Of a stretch of 64,000 bases of DNA, positions 44,892 through 55,991 are shown piece by piece. The DNA is taken from NCBI GenBank assembly GCA_963573315.1, contig OY752145.1, positions 1,178,001 to 1,242,000 on the forward strand, given 5' to 3'. The translations under genes were made by a program, and so were the position numbers. Within the stretch, counting starts at the first letter, position 1; each line of letters starts with the position of its first letter. The notes beneath the pieces were generated by a model that made no database searches, was not told where the DNA came from, and saw only the letters and a program-made list of their open reading frames with translations. Source of the stretch: Entomortierella parvispora (taxonomy: Eukaryota; Mortierellomycota; Mortierellomycetes; Mortierellales; Mortierellaceae).

Positions 44892-46382
44892 CTACCAAAA
44901 ATCATTGGGCCGTTCCCAATGGTACTTTAAAAAATTCTGAATTAGAGAGAGGCTCTTTAGATGGCGCATGGAGTGTTGGAACTCGTTGAAGAACGAAGTA
45001 AGACATTGGCTCTCATCTTCGTCAATGCTTGTCGGACGCAGCGTAAGGTCCGATAGAAAAGGACAGTGCTGGTGAAGCAAGGTCAGGATTGTCTTCAAGG
45101 ACATGTGGAAAATTTCGATATTCAAGATTTCGAGGTTGGGGAAGAGTGAAAGGAAGGGAGACAGGTCCCTATCCTTGAAAAAATCAAAGCTAACCCGAAC
45201 TTGTCGCATGGCGGGGTATGAGGACGTGGGTGCAAAGTTGCCAACAAACATGAGGTTGAACAGCATGAGAGAACGGAGGTTTGGGTGCGTGTCCAGTAAG
45301 CGGGTGAGAAGAAACCAGGGCAACTTGTCTGCATGTTCGTAACCACCTTTACCACCTGCGTAGCAAGTTTCGTCTCTTATGGAAAGGTCGAGAAGACCGC
45401 CTGATCGTGTTTCCATGACACCTTTGCTTAATACGTTGTCTCTGAAAAGAGCAGTGGCGATATCCGTGTCGGAGGGTAACTTGTTGACCTCGACCTTCGC
45501 AGAATTGCTGTCGTTCATAATTCCTGTGATAGACTCAAAGAAGTCGGCCAAGGTTCCTCCAGAATAAGAAAAATTCCTCCCTCGGTCGACAACCAAGATC
45601 GTGATGGACGACAGCATTGTCCTCTTTGCAGCCTCGACAAAGAAAGATCGGTAAATATCCATACCGGCGCTGAGATGGCTGATTCTGACACGCTCAAGAT
45701 TAGGACAGAACTTGAGAACCCAAGTTCGGAGCCTCACTCCCCCGTCATCCTTTGGAAGCTCTTTGCTGTTCAAGAGCCTGTCTTCCATGTCATCGTCATC
45801 TGTGTCTTCATCGAAATTGTATGCAGGAAGATCTCCTGGAAGAACCTCTCCTCCCGTGCCGACATTCTCTGTAGCTCCTTTTGCACTTCGAGTGACCTCT
45901 TGAGATAACAGACGATTTCTCTTCAGGACCATCCTCACGTCCTCGGAGGCCCGCGTTGGGAAGCGATCCGAATGCTTGCCCTCTCGTAGGTCATGCCAAT
46001 CAATGGAACGGACTAAATGGCCGTACTTTCGAAGTCCTTTCTTGAACCAGAGAACAACTAGTAGTTGACGGCGAGCGCTCAACCCAGACTCTTGTTCCAG
46101 AAGAGAATGCTTGCTCGGTACTGAGAATGGAAAAGCTCTCGAGGCCTGAAATGCCCCGCCTTGGAGGGAGAGGTTGTGCCAGAGAAGTGGGGTGCAGATT
46201 CGGTGAAGGTCCTTGCAGACAAGAATCAACGGACACAGTGGGCACTGCAAGTCAGAGTGGTAACGCCATAGAAACGATACAATGGCGTGGACAATCTCGG
46301 GTATTCGTAGGGCTTTGTAGGTCGCAGTCGTGGTCGCAGTCGTAGACGCAGGCGTGGTCGCAGGCGTGGTCATGATTTCCAT
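44892..46382 (-). CDS. F-box protein, paralogue B of a tandem pair, 496 aa
   Basis: Intronless, same strand and architecture as paralogue A: F-box-like YKALRIPEIVHAIVSFLWRY with LVCKDLHRICTPLLWHNLSL, acidic linker YNFDEDTDDDDMEDRLLN, LRR-like KFCPNLERVRISHLSAGMDI and LFPNLEILNIEIFHMSLK. It differs by a longer Ala/Thr N-terminus (residues about 5-21) from an imperfect GTCGCA/GGCGTG-type repeat at about 46318-46372, and by an insertion near residue 290. Nucleotide identity to A is high around the linker (for example the stretch coding EDTDDDDMEDRLLN). Confidence 0.85.
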   Translation of the reverse strand: MEIMTTPATTPASTTATTTATYKALRIPEIVHAIVSFLWRYHSDLQCPLCPLILVCKDLHRICTPLLWHNLSLQGGAFQASRAFPFSVPSKHSLLEQESGLSARRQLLVVLWFKKGLRKYGHLVRSIDWHDLREGKHSDRFPTRASEDVRMVLKRNRLLSQEVTRSAKGATENVGTGGEVLPGDLPAYNFDEDTDDDDMEDRLLNSKELPKDDGGVRLRTWVLKFCPNLERVRISHLSAGMDIYRSFFVEAAKRTMLSSITILVVDRGRNFSYSGGTLADFFESITGIMNDSNSAKVEVNKLPSDTDIATALFRDNVLSKGVMETRSGGLLDLSIRDETCYAGGKGGYEHADKLPWFLLTRLLDTHPNLRSLMLFNLMFVGNFAPTSSYPAMRQVRVSFDFFKDRDLSPFLSLFPNLEILNIEIFHMSLKTILTLLHQHCPFLSDLTLRPTSIDEDESQCLTSFFNEFQHSMRHLKSLSLIQNFLKYHWERPNDFW

Positions 46383-46545
46383 GCCCAGAAAAGGTCAAAG
46401 TCTGAGAGTGGGGAAGTGAAGAGTAAAGAGAAAAGGAGGCAAGAGAGCGCAAATGGTCTTCGCCTTTTTATTACGCCCCCAGCCACGAAACCAATTGTCC
46501 CACCCATGGGCGTTTTTGCATGACACGAAAACAAAACAAACGGCA

Positions 46546-47601
46546 CTAGACTCCTTTAGCTCTCCTGGCCTCTAGTCGCCTCAGAACATCCTCGGAGAAT
46601 TGATTCCATTTCTGCCGTACCTGTCCTGGCGCCCTGGTTCCTACATGCTTGGAAACCTTTTGCCAATCGCCCCCGTACAGCTCCCTAGCCTCCAGTAGCT
46701 TGTTCACCTCATCCACTGTCCATTTGCCCTTTTGGCCCGAATGCATCACTGTCTTGAACTGGGAGTGGCACTGTATCGGACTCCGGGTGCCAATGGCTTT
46801 AGAGATGGCATCCCAGTCATTTAGGATCGTTGGCGACTCCTCTTGGCTGTTCGATTGAAAGGTAGATTCAGCCGAGGGCTGAGGTGCTGCCTGTACTAGT
46901 TCTCGAAAGAGCTCAAGCTCCTCAGCAGACCATGGACCCTGTCGGAACCCTGATTCAGGCTGTAAAAACTTCCACCGGATCTGACATGATCTCGGGCTCC
47001 GGCTCGTTGTCTCCTTTACAGTATCGTCATTCTCTTGGCTACTGCTGCCGCTCCCTTCCAAAAAGTAGAGATCCGAGATTTCGCTCCAATGGCCCTCGCT
47101 GCCAAACTCTTTGACGGCCTTCATGAGCCGCTTGTCTTCCTCGGGAGTCCACCTTTGGAAGGTAGGTCTCTTTTTTGCGCCGGAGACAGAAGTTGCAGAT
47201 TTGGTCTCGAGCTCTTGAAGTCTAGACTCCAAGACTTTAATCGGTTGATGAGGCATGTAGATCTGGATCTCGGCCAAGGTTGTGGCCTTTTTGCGAAGGC
47301 TAGAGAGCATCCTGTCATCGCTGCGGGTCCAAGGAGGGTGGGTTGGATTTGAATCTTTGAATGAGGAAGGCGCCGTGAAGAAGAAGCGGGTGGGTAAAGA
47401 AGGGCACAGGCGTGGAGGGATTAAAGGCGCGGACGAAAATAAAGCAGACAAGGAAAAGTTGGCTTGCAAAGGTGGTGTCGAACGTTGGATTCGTGTGCAA
47501 TGAGCCAGATTCCGGGCAGGGATGGCTGGAGGGCGGAAGGGTATAAGGGCATGTCTAAAAGTGCACTGCCTAAGCAAGGCCCATTGGCTTGTTGCAGGCA
47601 T
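46546..47601 (-). CDS. Triple SANT/Myb-like protein with a mitochondrial-type leader, 351 aa
   Basis: Intronless, starting MPATSQWALLRQCTFRHALI. The first 81 residues contain no Asp or Glu and are rich in Arg, Ser, Pro, Phe and Leu, as in a mitochondrial presequence. Three SANT/Myb-like repeats follow: RWTPEEDKRLMKAVKEFGSE with RSPRSCQIRWKFL (about 145-215), RQGPWSAEELELFRELVQAA with DWDAISKAIGTRSPIQCHSQ (about 220-285), and KGKWTVDEVNKLLEARELYG with DWQKVSKHVGTRAPGQVRQK (about 295-340). Tryptophans are at the expected spacing. This implies DNA binding. The frame is open further upstream but without an ATG. Function is unknown, perhaps organellar DNA binding. Confidence 0.82.
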   Translation of the reverse strand: MPATSQWALLRQCTFRHALIPFRPPAIPARNLAHCTRIQRSTPPLQANFSLSALFSSAPLIPPRLCPSLPTRFFFTAPSSFKDSNPTHPPWTRSDDRMLSSLRKKATTLAEIQIYMPHQPIKVLESRLQELETKSATSVSGAKKRPTFQRWTPEEDKRLMKAVKEFGSEGHWSEISDLYFLEGSGSSSQENDDTVKETTSRSPRSCQIRWKFLQPESGFRQGPWSAEELELFRELVQAAPQPSAESTFQSNSQEESPTILNDWDAISKAIGTRSPIQCHSQFKTVMHSGQKGKWTVDEVNKLLEARELYGGDWQKVSKHVGTRAPGQVRQKWNQFSEDVLRRLEARRAKGV

Positions 47602-48088
47602 GATGCTGGACAATGAATGGACACGATTGGAAGCTGGGGTGCTGCGAGTGATCAGCGAGCGGGTGCAAGGGTGTGCCTGTGCCCAAAAGAGGGGAAAAAA
47701 AAGAACGCCACCAAAAAATAATTGGCCACGTGATGCGTTCCACCACACGCGGAGTACGTGGGTCGGGATTTGTAATGTTGTGTACGTGGTGGCTTGTGGA
47801 ACCTAAAAAGAAAGAAAAAAAAAAGAAAAGCTAGAAAGGGCAGTCATGAAGGGTGCTCCTCAAGACTATAAAGTAGGGGCGATTTCTCGCTCGTCGTTTT
47901 TCTTGGGTTTTCTCTTTTTTGTTTTTTTGGTTTTGGTTTTCGGTCTTCTTTTGATTGCTTGGTATCTTCCTCCTCCTTCTTCCCGTCCACCATCCCCCCG
48001 TCTGCTTCCTCCGCTTCTCCCGGTGCACCAGACCCCTGCAAGAACGAACTCTCCGTCCTTTAGCAAGCAAGACCCCTTTCTGATCACC
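47602..48088. other. Intergenic, divergent promoter of the SANT gene and IMPDH
   Basis: 487 bp. Three ACGTGG-type motifs cluster at about 47725-47790 and a T/TTC-rich leader (47880-48060) precedes the IMPDH ATG. No gene was seen. Confidence 0.4.
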
Positions 48089-49911
48089 ATGACCGTCCAA
48101 GCCAAGTACCCCGATCACACCCAGGCTCTCCAAGAGCTCGAGCACTGCGGTACCAAGAACCGTCGCGATGGTCTCTCTGCCGAGGAGTTGATGGACTCGA
48201 TCACCCAGGGTGGTCTGACCTACAATGACTTCTTGATCCTTCCTGGATTCATCAACTTCCAGGCTCATGCCGTCCAGCTCGAGTCCAGGATCACCAAGCG
48301 CATCACCCTCAAGACCCCCTTCCTCTCGTCGCCCATGGACACTGTCACCGAGACCGAGATGGCTATTGCCATGGCCGTAAGTGAGCATTGCATCCAAGTT
48401 GGGACATTGAATGTTGTGCAACGGTGGTGGCGTGGGGACTGTTGGGCATGGCCCTGCAGCCACACTACAGGGTGGTCGTAGCGCCCATGTGTTTTCCCTG
48501 TGTTTCCCCGCAAATTTCTTTATCGGGCAAAGCATAGAAAATGTTTTTTTTTTCTCTAATCGCTCTCGTTTCTAACCCATAACAAAAACTCTATCTTGGT
48601 TGGCAATAGTTGCTTGGAGGCCTTGGTATCATCCACCACAACTGCACCCCCGAGCAGCAGGCCGAGATGGTCCGCAAGGTCAAGAAGTTCGAGAACGGCT
48701 TCATCACCGACCCCATCTGCTTGACCGAGAACCACACCGTCGCCGATGTCCTGGCCATCAAGGAAAAGTTCGGTTTCTGCGGCATCCCCATCACCGAGAA
48801 CGGCAAGCTCGGCTCCAAGCTCGTCGGTATCGTCACTGCTCGCGACATTCAGTTTGTCAACGACCACAGCGCTACCCTCAAGTCTTGCATGACCACTGAT
48901 CTTGTCATTGCCAACGAGGGCGTCACCCTCGAGGAGGCCAACAAGATCCTTTGCGAGTCCAAGAAGGGCAAGTTGCCCGTCGTCAACTCCAAGGGCGAGC
49001 TCTGCTCCCTCCTTGCCCGCTCGGATCTCCTCAAGAACCAGAACTTCCCCCTGGCTAGCAAGGCAACAAAGTCCAAGCAATTGCTCTGCGGTGCTGCCAT
49101 CGGTACCCGTCCCGATGACCGTGATCGTCTTGCCCTCTTGGTTGCCGCTGGATTGGATGTTGTCGTCTTGGATTCGTCCCAGGGTAACTCTTCCTTCCAG
49201 ATCGAAATGATCCAGTGGATCAAGGCCACCTTCCCCGACTTGGACGTCATTGCTGGTAACGTTGTTGTCTGGGAGCAGGCTGCTCGCCTCATCGCCGCCG
49301 GTGCTGATGGTCTCCGTGTCGGAATGGGCTCTGGCTCCATCTGCATCACCCAGGAGGTCATGGCCTGCGGTCGTCCCCAGGGTACTGCCGTCTACAAGGT
49401 TGCCCAGTTCGCCTCCAAGTACGGTGTTCCCGTCATTGCTGATGGCGGTATCGGCAACATTGGTCACATCACCAAGGCTTTGGCCCTTGGTGCTTCTGGC
49501 GTCATGATGGGCGGTCTCTTGGCTGGTACCACCGAGTCCCCCGGCGAGTACTTCTACTTGGATGGTCAGCGTCTCAAGAAATACCGCGGTATGGGATCTC
49601 TCGATGCCATGGAGAAGGCTGGCGATGGCGGTAACGGTTCGACCAAGCGTTACTACTCCGAGTCTGACTCTGTCAAGGTCGCCCAGGGTGTTTCCGGATC
49701 TGTGGTCGACAAGGGTTCGATCAAGAAGTTTGTGCCTTACCTCTACACTGGTCTCCAGCACTCGCTCCAGGATATTGGTGTCGACAGCATTGAGGCCATG
49801 AAGGACGGTATGCGTGCCGGTTCCGTTCGCTTTGAGCGCCGTACTGCTGCTGCCCAGGCTGAGGGTGGTGTGCACTCATTGCACAGCTACACCAAGCGTC
49901 TCTTCTCATAG
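48089..49911 (+). CDS. IMD2: Inosine-5'-monophosphate dehydrogenase
   Basis: Two exons, 529 aa: 48089-48376 and 48610-49911. It oxidises IMP to XMP with NAD+, the rate-limiting step of GTP synthesis. Visible: [51 protein letters not shown], a CBS pair (about 125-245; [36 protein letters not shown]), [20 protein letters not shown], the catalytic loop [13 protein letters not shown] with Cys near 340, [20 protein letters not shown] and the flap region [20 protein letters not shown]. Length is typical. Codons are strongly biased to C-ending and AAG forms compared with neighbours, a sign of high expression. The symbol is by yeast analogy only. Confidence 0.97.
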
Positions 49912-50455
49912 ATCACTTGTTCTATGACCAAGGATTCGTTTCTCTCCCCCTTGTAGCCCTGTTAATTTTTTGCATTCCCCCCACTCTCAACCCATCTACA
50001 GCATCTCCCTTCATTTTATTTGTAGTCGAGGCACCCCTATTGTACAAAAAAAATATCCATTAAAAGCTCTCCATGCTACACAACCTCCACATTGTGAATT
50101 TTTTGCTCGTCGGACGAACAACAAAAAGTTGCTCACGTTGAAAAAGACGAGAGCTCCATCTCAAGAGCAATTGAGAAATTATTGTAATGGAAACCTATGA
50201 AATCTAACCGTGAAGAATGGACCAGGACAGTAAAGACACAACATTGAAGATCAGCGTCTTCTCACCACTGCTATTCTATCACCATGATCACTTTATTTCT
50301 CAGTTCCATCACGCAATGGACAGCGCCGTAGGCCGAAGAATAATGATGGCTTTTTTTCCTGACTTTCTTTCTCACATTTCAATGTCTGTCTCTATTTCCT
50401 AGTCTTGATTTCTTTAATACTATCCGACCTAAGCAACTAACGAGAAACTGCTGTT
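49912..50455. other. Intergenic between convergent IMPDH and PRP19
   Basis: 544 bp of AT-richer sequence holding both 3' UTRs. Short frames on both strands have no recognisable content. Confidence 0.4.
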
Positions 50456-52290
50456 CTATTCGGCAATTCCAAAGACACGGAGGCTGCGATCCATGCCACC
50501 GGCAACGAGGTAATCACCCAAGGGTCCAAACTTGAGGCTTGTGATCTCAGCCGTGTTATCAGTCAAGTTGGCCAACTCCTGCCATGTCTTAACCTTGAAG
50601 ATGCGAATATCTGTGCCACCAACACCCAAATACGTGCCGGATTGGTCCCAGGCCAAAGACTGGATCTGACCACCCTCAGCAACCTGCAACTTTTGCACCA
50701 CGTCCATGGTTCTCAAGTTCCAGATGCTGACTTCGTTGTTCTCGCCTGCAGCAGCCATCAAATAGCCGTTTTCACTGAATGTCATGGTCCTCACGGATCC
50801 GTGGTGACCCTCGAAATTAGCCACAGCCTCCTTAGTGCGAATATCCCAGATCTTGACCGCTCCCGACTCTGCCGTTCCCGTTCCGAACAAAAGACCATCA
50901 GGATGGAAAGCAGCCGAGCTATAACCCTTGACCACATCTCCTGAATGAGCCGTCATCATGGTTGAACCAGTCTCGATGTCGTGGAAAGCCCAGGTAGAGT
51001 CCATCGAGGCCGAAGCAACATACGCCTTTGTTGGGTGAACGCACAATCCTGTAACAGAGCCCTCGTGTCCCTTGAGGGTATGGGCAGCACTGTAGGCGCT
51101 CTTAGATCCAGAGGCAGTCCAGATCTTGACGGTATGATCCTCAGAAGAGGTCAAAACAACGTCATGCTCGAGACCCTCCTGCTCATTCCAGGCGACGTGA
51201 GTGATCTTCTTGCCATGGCCCTTCAAAGTCGACACAACCTTCTCCTCTGATTGACTGAAGATCATGGCGTTCTTATCCTGTCCTCCGGTCAAGATCAAGT
51301 CACCCTTGTTCTGATCCACAGAAATGTCCAAAGCAGTGATACCAGGTGTACGCGCGGCATGAAGTCCAGGGAAGACCTTGCGCTGACTATAGGTCTGAAC
51401 CTGCTCCGCCGTCACCTTTGGCTTGCGCCTCCGGTTCTGGGACAAGATCGCAGTCGTAGCCTCAATCTTTTCCCTAGCCTCCTTTGAGATCACTCCTGAC
51501 GAAGCCGCTGCCGAATCCTCCATGTTCACATCCTCAGCTGTCGAGGGTGCATGGGTACCGATATGAGCCTGGACATTGGCAAGAGCCCTAACATACCATG
51601 AGATTAAAAGACAAACAATTCATTAGTTATTGGGAAATCATTTGCGATCAGCTCAACGACCTCCATTGGGGGGAGAGGTAGGGAAACTTACTCTCGGGCA
51701 GCATCGCGCTCCTTCATCAAACGAGCAATGACTCTGCAGGCAGCATCATGTTGGTAAAGAGCATGGCTAAGCTCCTGTCGGACCTGCTGGTATTGCTGCT
51801 TCATCGTAAAGGTCTCGAGCATGATCGAGTCCCATTCGTTCTGGAGAACAGAAAGGATCGAGGGGATCGAGGTCATGTTAGGAGGGCGGGGCTTGACCGT
51901 GCTGGGGGCTAACTCAAATGAAAGGAGAATGGTCCCATCGGCCAGTTAGTTTCATTGTACCTGTTTTCATTCTTGTGAGAGGCAAGCGTCTAAAAGATAG
52001 GGCGCCTTACAAGACTTGATATCCAAAAGGTCCTCGACCGAGAGCTCTTCGCCAGTGACGGGGTCTTTGTTGTTGTCCTCAATGTACTTGACGATCAAGC
52101 GGCGCTCGTAGACCTGACCGCTCTTCTTGGACACCACTGGGTGCTCGGGGGCCTCGCCAGAAACTAATTGTTTATTCATACCATCAATCAAGTAAGAATG
52201 GGGTTAGAGATCGCGAGCAAAAAGACCGAATAAATAATGATCCACGATCGAGACGGTCATGGAGGCGGGGTCCTTACTAGCACAAAACAT
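50456..52290 (-). CDS. PRP19: Pre-mRNA processing factor 19 (U-box ubiquitin ligase)
   Basis: Four exons, 504 aa: 52278-52290, 52011-52163, 51692-51908 and 50456-51587. It is the core of the NineTeen complex in spliceosome activation and a U-box E3 ligase. The N-terminal U-box is [53 protein letters not shown]. The tetramerisation coiled coil is [40 protein letters not shown]. The C-terminal WD40 propeller covers about 215-504 and ends [12 protein letters not shown]. The first exon codes only four residues plus one base (MFCA), as in other intron-rich PRP19 genes. All phases agree. Length matches yeast and human (about 504). Confidence 0.96.
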
Positions 52291-53251
52291 TGTTATTGTC
52301 CTGAGGAGGGAGGGGGTGAAGAGTTGAGTTTGGGGTGATGAATGTGGATGAATAGAACAAAGCGAATGAATGCTGCCCCTGGCACTGATGACAGCGCGAG
52401 ACAGGGCAGGAGACATGTTTTCTCAGTCGGTGGCTTAGACTATAACCCGTAAGTGACGTGGATGGCATTGGAATTATTGGGCAGAACGAACGCGCTCTCC
52501 TCTCTCTTCGATCTCCCCTTCGCAGAAGAGGAACAGCGGAGAGAGAGAGAGAGAGACTATGAGTCCCGCCTATCTTGACGTCAACCTATAGGAAAATATG
52601 GTCTCACAGGACAGAAGACTGGATTTCAATTGCTCGAAAATTGACCAGAAAAGAAGTTTTGTTTGTTGGTGTCGGATGAGCGCTTGGTTGCCGTGAACAA
52701 TCCCCACTGAGGGTAGACTTGAGTCGTCGACTAAACATCCACGTGGCGAATAGAAGAGAGTGCATGGAATCTTCCCCCCCCCCCCAAAAAAAAAATATTT
52801 CGTACATCTTATTTCCTGGCCATACTGAGACGCTTCAAGCGCGGCATGGAAACCTCCTGTCTTTTAACTTCAACCCGGCGTAGATACTTAAGCAAAGGGT
52901 TTCCTCCGTCATTACCTAATTGTGAGAATTGAAATCTTTTACAGAAGAGCAAAGGGCGTGCAAACATTGATCTTTCATGAGCGCCACCCCGTTGTTGTGG
53001 AAAGACTGAATGGAAAAGTATGAGAAGAGAGAAAGAAAGAGCAGAGTAGAGTAAGCTCTTCTCCCTATACCTTCACATGGCAGATGTCAATGAACAGTGT
53101 ACGGGAAGATGGTAGTGTTTGCCACAGAGGAAGAAACATCCAAATGTTCCATTTTTTTCATTCCGCATGGTTACCTATTTTTTTTTGTTCTCTTTATTAA
53201 TTTTTTTTTCTTTCGCTTTTGCAAGCGAGAACCGAATCGATAACATAAAGT
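52291..53251. other. Intergenic 0.96 kb upstream of PRP19
   Basis: No supported gene. There is a (GA)n run at about 52535-52553, and TGACGTCA at about 52576-52583. A C run of about 10 followed by an A run lies at 52777-52795. T-rich stretches occur at 53150-53220. Confidence 0.4.
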
Positions 53252-53814
53252 CTACTTTGAGAATGACCCGGTTGCGGAAATGGGCAACACCTTGGCTGTG
53301 GATTCGTCCCTTCCAGTTGGCTTTGTAGAGTATGTGATTGAAGGGACCCTCGGTAAAAACTCTGCGGCGCTCTCGATCCGATCCAAAATACTCTTTTGGT
53401 TCTTCACGGTGCGGTCCAAATATCCGTGGACATCCTTCAAACCCAGCTTTGTTCGTTCCAATTGAAGTCTTGTCTGATCCAAAGCCAACTGAGCGCTCTG
53501 AAGAGGTGCTTGGGCCAAAACCGAAGAGAGCTCGAGATGTGCGTTTTGTATATCAGTCGCCAACCTCTTTTGGAAGGTTGGGTCGGCACTACCCCTCTTC
53601 GAAAAGGTAACAGGCTGAGAAGCTGAGGACATGGAGGAATGAGTAGAAGCGGGCGATGAATTATGTTGCAGGTTGGGCCTAGCTGCTGCTGAAAGGTATT
53701 GAGATGTTAGCATGGAGAATGAGGCATTTTGGATATGGTTTTAAGCGTGTACTGAGACGATTGACTTGACTCTGAGAGGATGGGGGGGATCGTACCTACT
53801 GCAAATGTTGCCAT
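53252..53814 (-). CDS. Small helical protein, 151 aa, unknown
   Basis: Two exons: 53796-53814 (MATFAV) and 53252-53688. After a Ser/Asn/Gln-rich segment, residues about 45-115 form a continuous amphipathic helix: TFQKRLATDIQNAHLELSSV, LQSAQLALDQTRLQLERTKL, GLKDVHGYLDRTVKNQKSIL. This is coiled-coil-like in heptad spacing. The C-terminus is Ser/Thr/Lys-rich. Size and layout resemble small BLOC/BORC or kinetochore subunits but no family signature was recognised. The first exon is the least certain part (donor and acceptor could shift by 3 nt). Confidence 0.6.
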
Positions 53815-55128
53815 ATTCGTTCCGCTGCAGATTTCTTTTTCTCTAGTTTTTCGCGCTTCCGGCTAATCTGTCTCTTTTTTTTTGTAATGGAAGGTCTAGA
53901 CAAATCCTTTGCTTGAATAGAACACTTCGACGTTGCTGAATTCGATCGAAATATATAACGAAATTGGAAAGGGATCGAGCCCGTGCAAATGCCCGCTTGC
54001 AACTTTCAGGCTGCAGGTCTAATATTTGGCAGATAAGCAACGGAGCTGGAGGGACAGGTGAACAGATATTAGCTTCGTCTCATGCCTAACCCGACGAGCC
54101 AGCTACTTGGTAAGAGCGGCGGGACACAAGGTCCACCAAATCGAACGCCGTGTTACAGCTAAAACTATTCGGCAGCTGGGGGCACAGAGAGTGTGGAGCA
54201 TGGTAGAAGAGAGCAAAAATGGCGAGATCAAGGTTGGCAGCGAAAACTTCGTGGCGCTTACCACAAACTTCTCTCCCCGAAACACTTTTTTCTCATGAGA
54301 TGATTAAGCGGTAAACGAAAACAGGTGCCACGGGTGTACTGTACGCGGAGGATAGCTACCTGAGCCTTCCTAGAACGGCAATCTGAATCCACATATCGCC
54401 AGACAACTGTAGGATACCGCGTCTTTTCAGATACAAAGGAACGGACACAAAAAAAGTAAAGACCGCGCCCAAAGATGCTCCGCAAACCCGTCCACTTTTT
54501 TCGAAAGAACAGGCTGTCGACCCGTACTTCGTCAAGTAGACCCTTTCTTGACGCTCAGGTAAAGCCAACAACGCGATGAAAACGTGTGGGGAGTGAAAGG
54601 AGTGAAACCCAAACATTTGTCCCTCTTCCTGCTACCCTTGTTTCTGCTGTGTGGTTAACCATTGCCACGGTGCCAGGGTCGTTCAGAGTTGGCGCTAGTC
54701 TCAACAACAGCAGGAGGGCATTATCCACTACGAACGCACAAATTCTCTTTGCACACACACAGCATGCAGCAAAAGGTAAACAAAGGAAATGAAAAAGGGG
54801 GCGAATTGTCGGTAACTTTGTTGTTCGCAAGGCGAAACAAAAGCCTCTCGTGAGCCCACGATCGGCTGAACGTGGTTGACAGAACTTGAGTTTTGGGACT
54901 CACCAGAGGACGCCGGCGGAGGCTGGTTTTCCCCCTTGTTGTTCTTTTTTTTCTTAATCCTCTCAGGATATTTCACTACTATGTTCTCGGCCTTCTATTA
55001 CGGACGCAGGTAATTGAACCAAACACCCACCCGCCATTTAATGAAGGTGATCGAGAGCAGAGAAAAGGAGAACAAAAAAAAACATGGTTAGGACTATTTT
55101 AAAATAATAAAAAAACGGCATTGCGGTG

Positions 55129-55518
55129 ATGGCAGGGCCATCTGCAGGAAGGGTGCACTCTCTCTTCCTTTTGAGCAGACAGATGAATAGAACGAAAGAA
55201 CCTTCGACCAAGAAAAAGAAAGAAATTCACCCATCCATTCATCTCAACACAACGCTAAATTGTCGCCGTTCAGCAGCTTGGTGTTGTTATTTCATATCGC
55301 TCTGTGCTCTTTTCTTATTCATGCTCGTCTGCTCGCCCAAGAGAGTGAGTGACGATGATCCGTCTGGCCCCTCGGTTGTAGATGAACGGGGTTCTTCCAC
55401 ACCCTCACTGCTCACCAACAATAGATCACGCACAATGGACGTTTATATTTTTCCTTCGGATCTATCCATCCGGCGAAAGACCGAATCTCCAAAAGTAGGT
55501 GCTGTAGGTACCAATTGA
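55129..55518 (+). CDS. Possible small ORF with one hydrophobic segment, 129 aa
   Basis: ATG to stop. Residues about 50-65 (WCCYFISLCALFLFMLVC) could span a membrane, with Lys/Arg-rich sequence before it and Ser/Asp-rich after. No homology is recognised. It ends about 95 bp upstream of a TATA box. It could be chance. Confidence 0.2.
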   Translation: MAGPSAGRVHSLFLLSRQMNRTKEPSTKKKKEIHPSIHLNTTLNCRRSAAWCCYFISLCALFLFMLVCSPKRVSDDDPSGPSVVDERGSSTPSLLTNNRSRTMDVYIFPSDLSIRRKTESPKVGAVGTN

Positions 55519-55610
55519 ACAATTGCCCGATCAACAGCGTCCCTCGACCAAGCGGTTCCTCTTCCCCAAGCATGTTCCGGCCAGTTAAAGGTCGTCCAGG
55601 ACAGCGCCCT

Positions 55611-55618
55611 TATAAATA
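55611..55618 (+). promoter_or_regulatory. TATA box (TATAAATA) upstream of glyoxalase II
   Basis: Perfect TATAAATA, 381 bp before the ATG at 55992. It implies a 5' leader of some 300 nt, unless the transcript is spliced in the leader. Confidence 0.5.
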
Positions 55619-55991
55619 CCTGACTTTTTGCACGGCGATCTTCCTTTTTATTTCATTTTTCTCTTCTTTTGGTTCTCATTGTTCCATTTCTTCCACACTT
55701 TCCATCGACATCCTCATTCGCAACTTGTTTGTCCAAACACATCTCTTCTTCTCCCCGGTACCCAGTCTCTTACCCTACGTCCACCTGTTTTGTTCCTTTA
55801 CTTTCAGCTTCCGATATACCAAACATTTTTCCAGTGCTTCCTTTCGTCTCTCGTACATAAACAACCCTGAATACCGACTTTCCGCTCGTTTTCGACCTTT
55901 GGCAACTTCACCGAGACAGACCACATTTCCAACAGCTTCCCTCTGTAGCACAGCAATCCAACAATCAATTCTCCCCATTCATCTCTCTGAC

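Larger units (their letters stand above)
53815..55991. other. Intergenic 2.2 kb
   Basis: No confident gene. It holds a weak 129-codon ORF (55129-55518), the TATA element of the glyoxalase II gene (55611) and its long leader. A tRNA-like pair of boxes at 54098-54150 was rejected. Frames at 54100-54900 have no recognisable content. Confidence 0.4.

Noticed and set aside
47602-47748. Upstream extension of the SANT protein (frame open to 47748)
   Set aside because: No ATG in the extension; it would begin at GTG.
48849-49875. Long minus-strand ORF across IMPDH (48556-49875)
   Set aside because: Antisense shadow produced by the strong codon bias of IMPDH; its Gly/Leu/Asp-rich translation has no domain.
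54098-54150. tRNA-like A box (TTGGTAAGAGCGG) and B-box-like ATCGAACGCC
   Set aside because: No 7-bp acceptor stem pairs around it, the anticodon arm has only 3-4 pairs, and the T arm does not fold.
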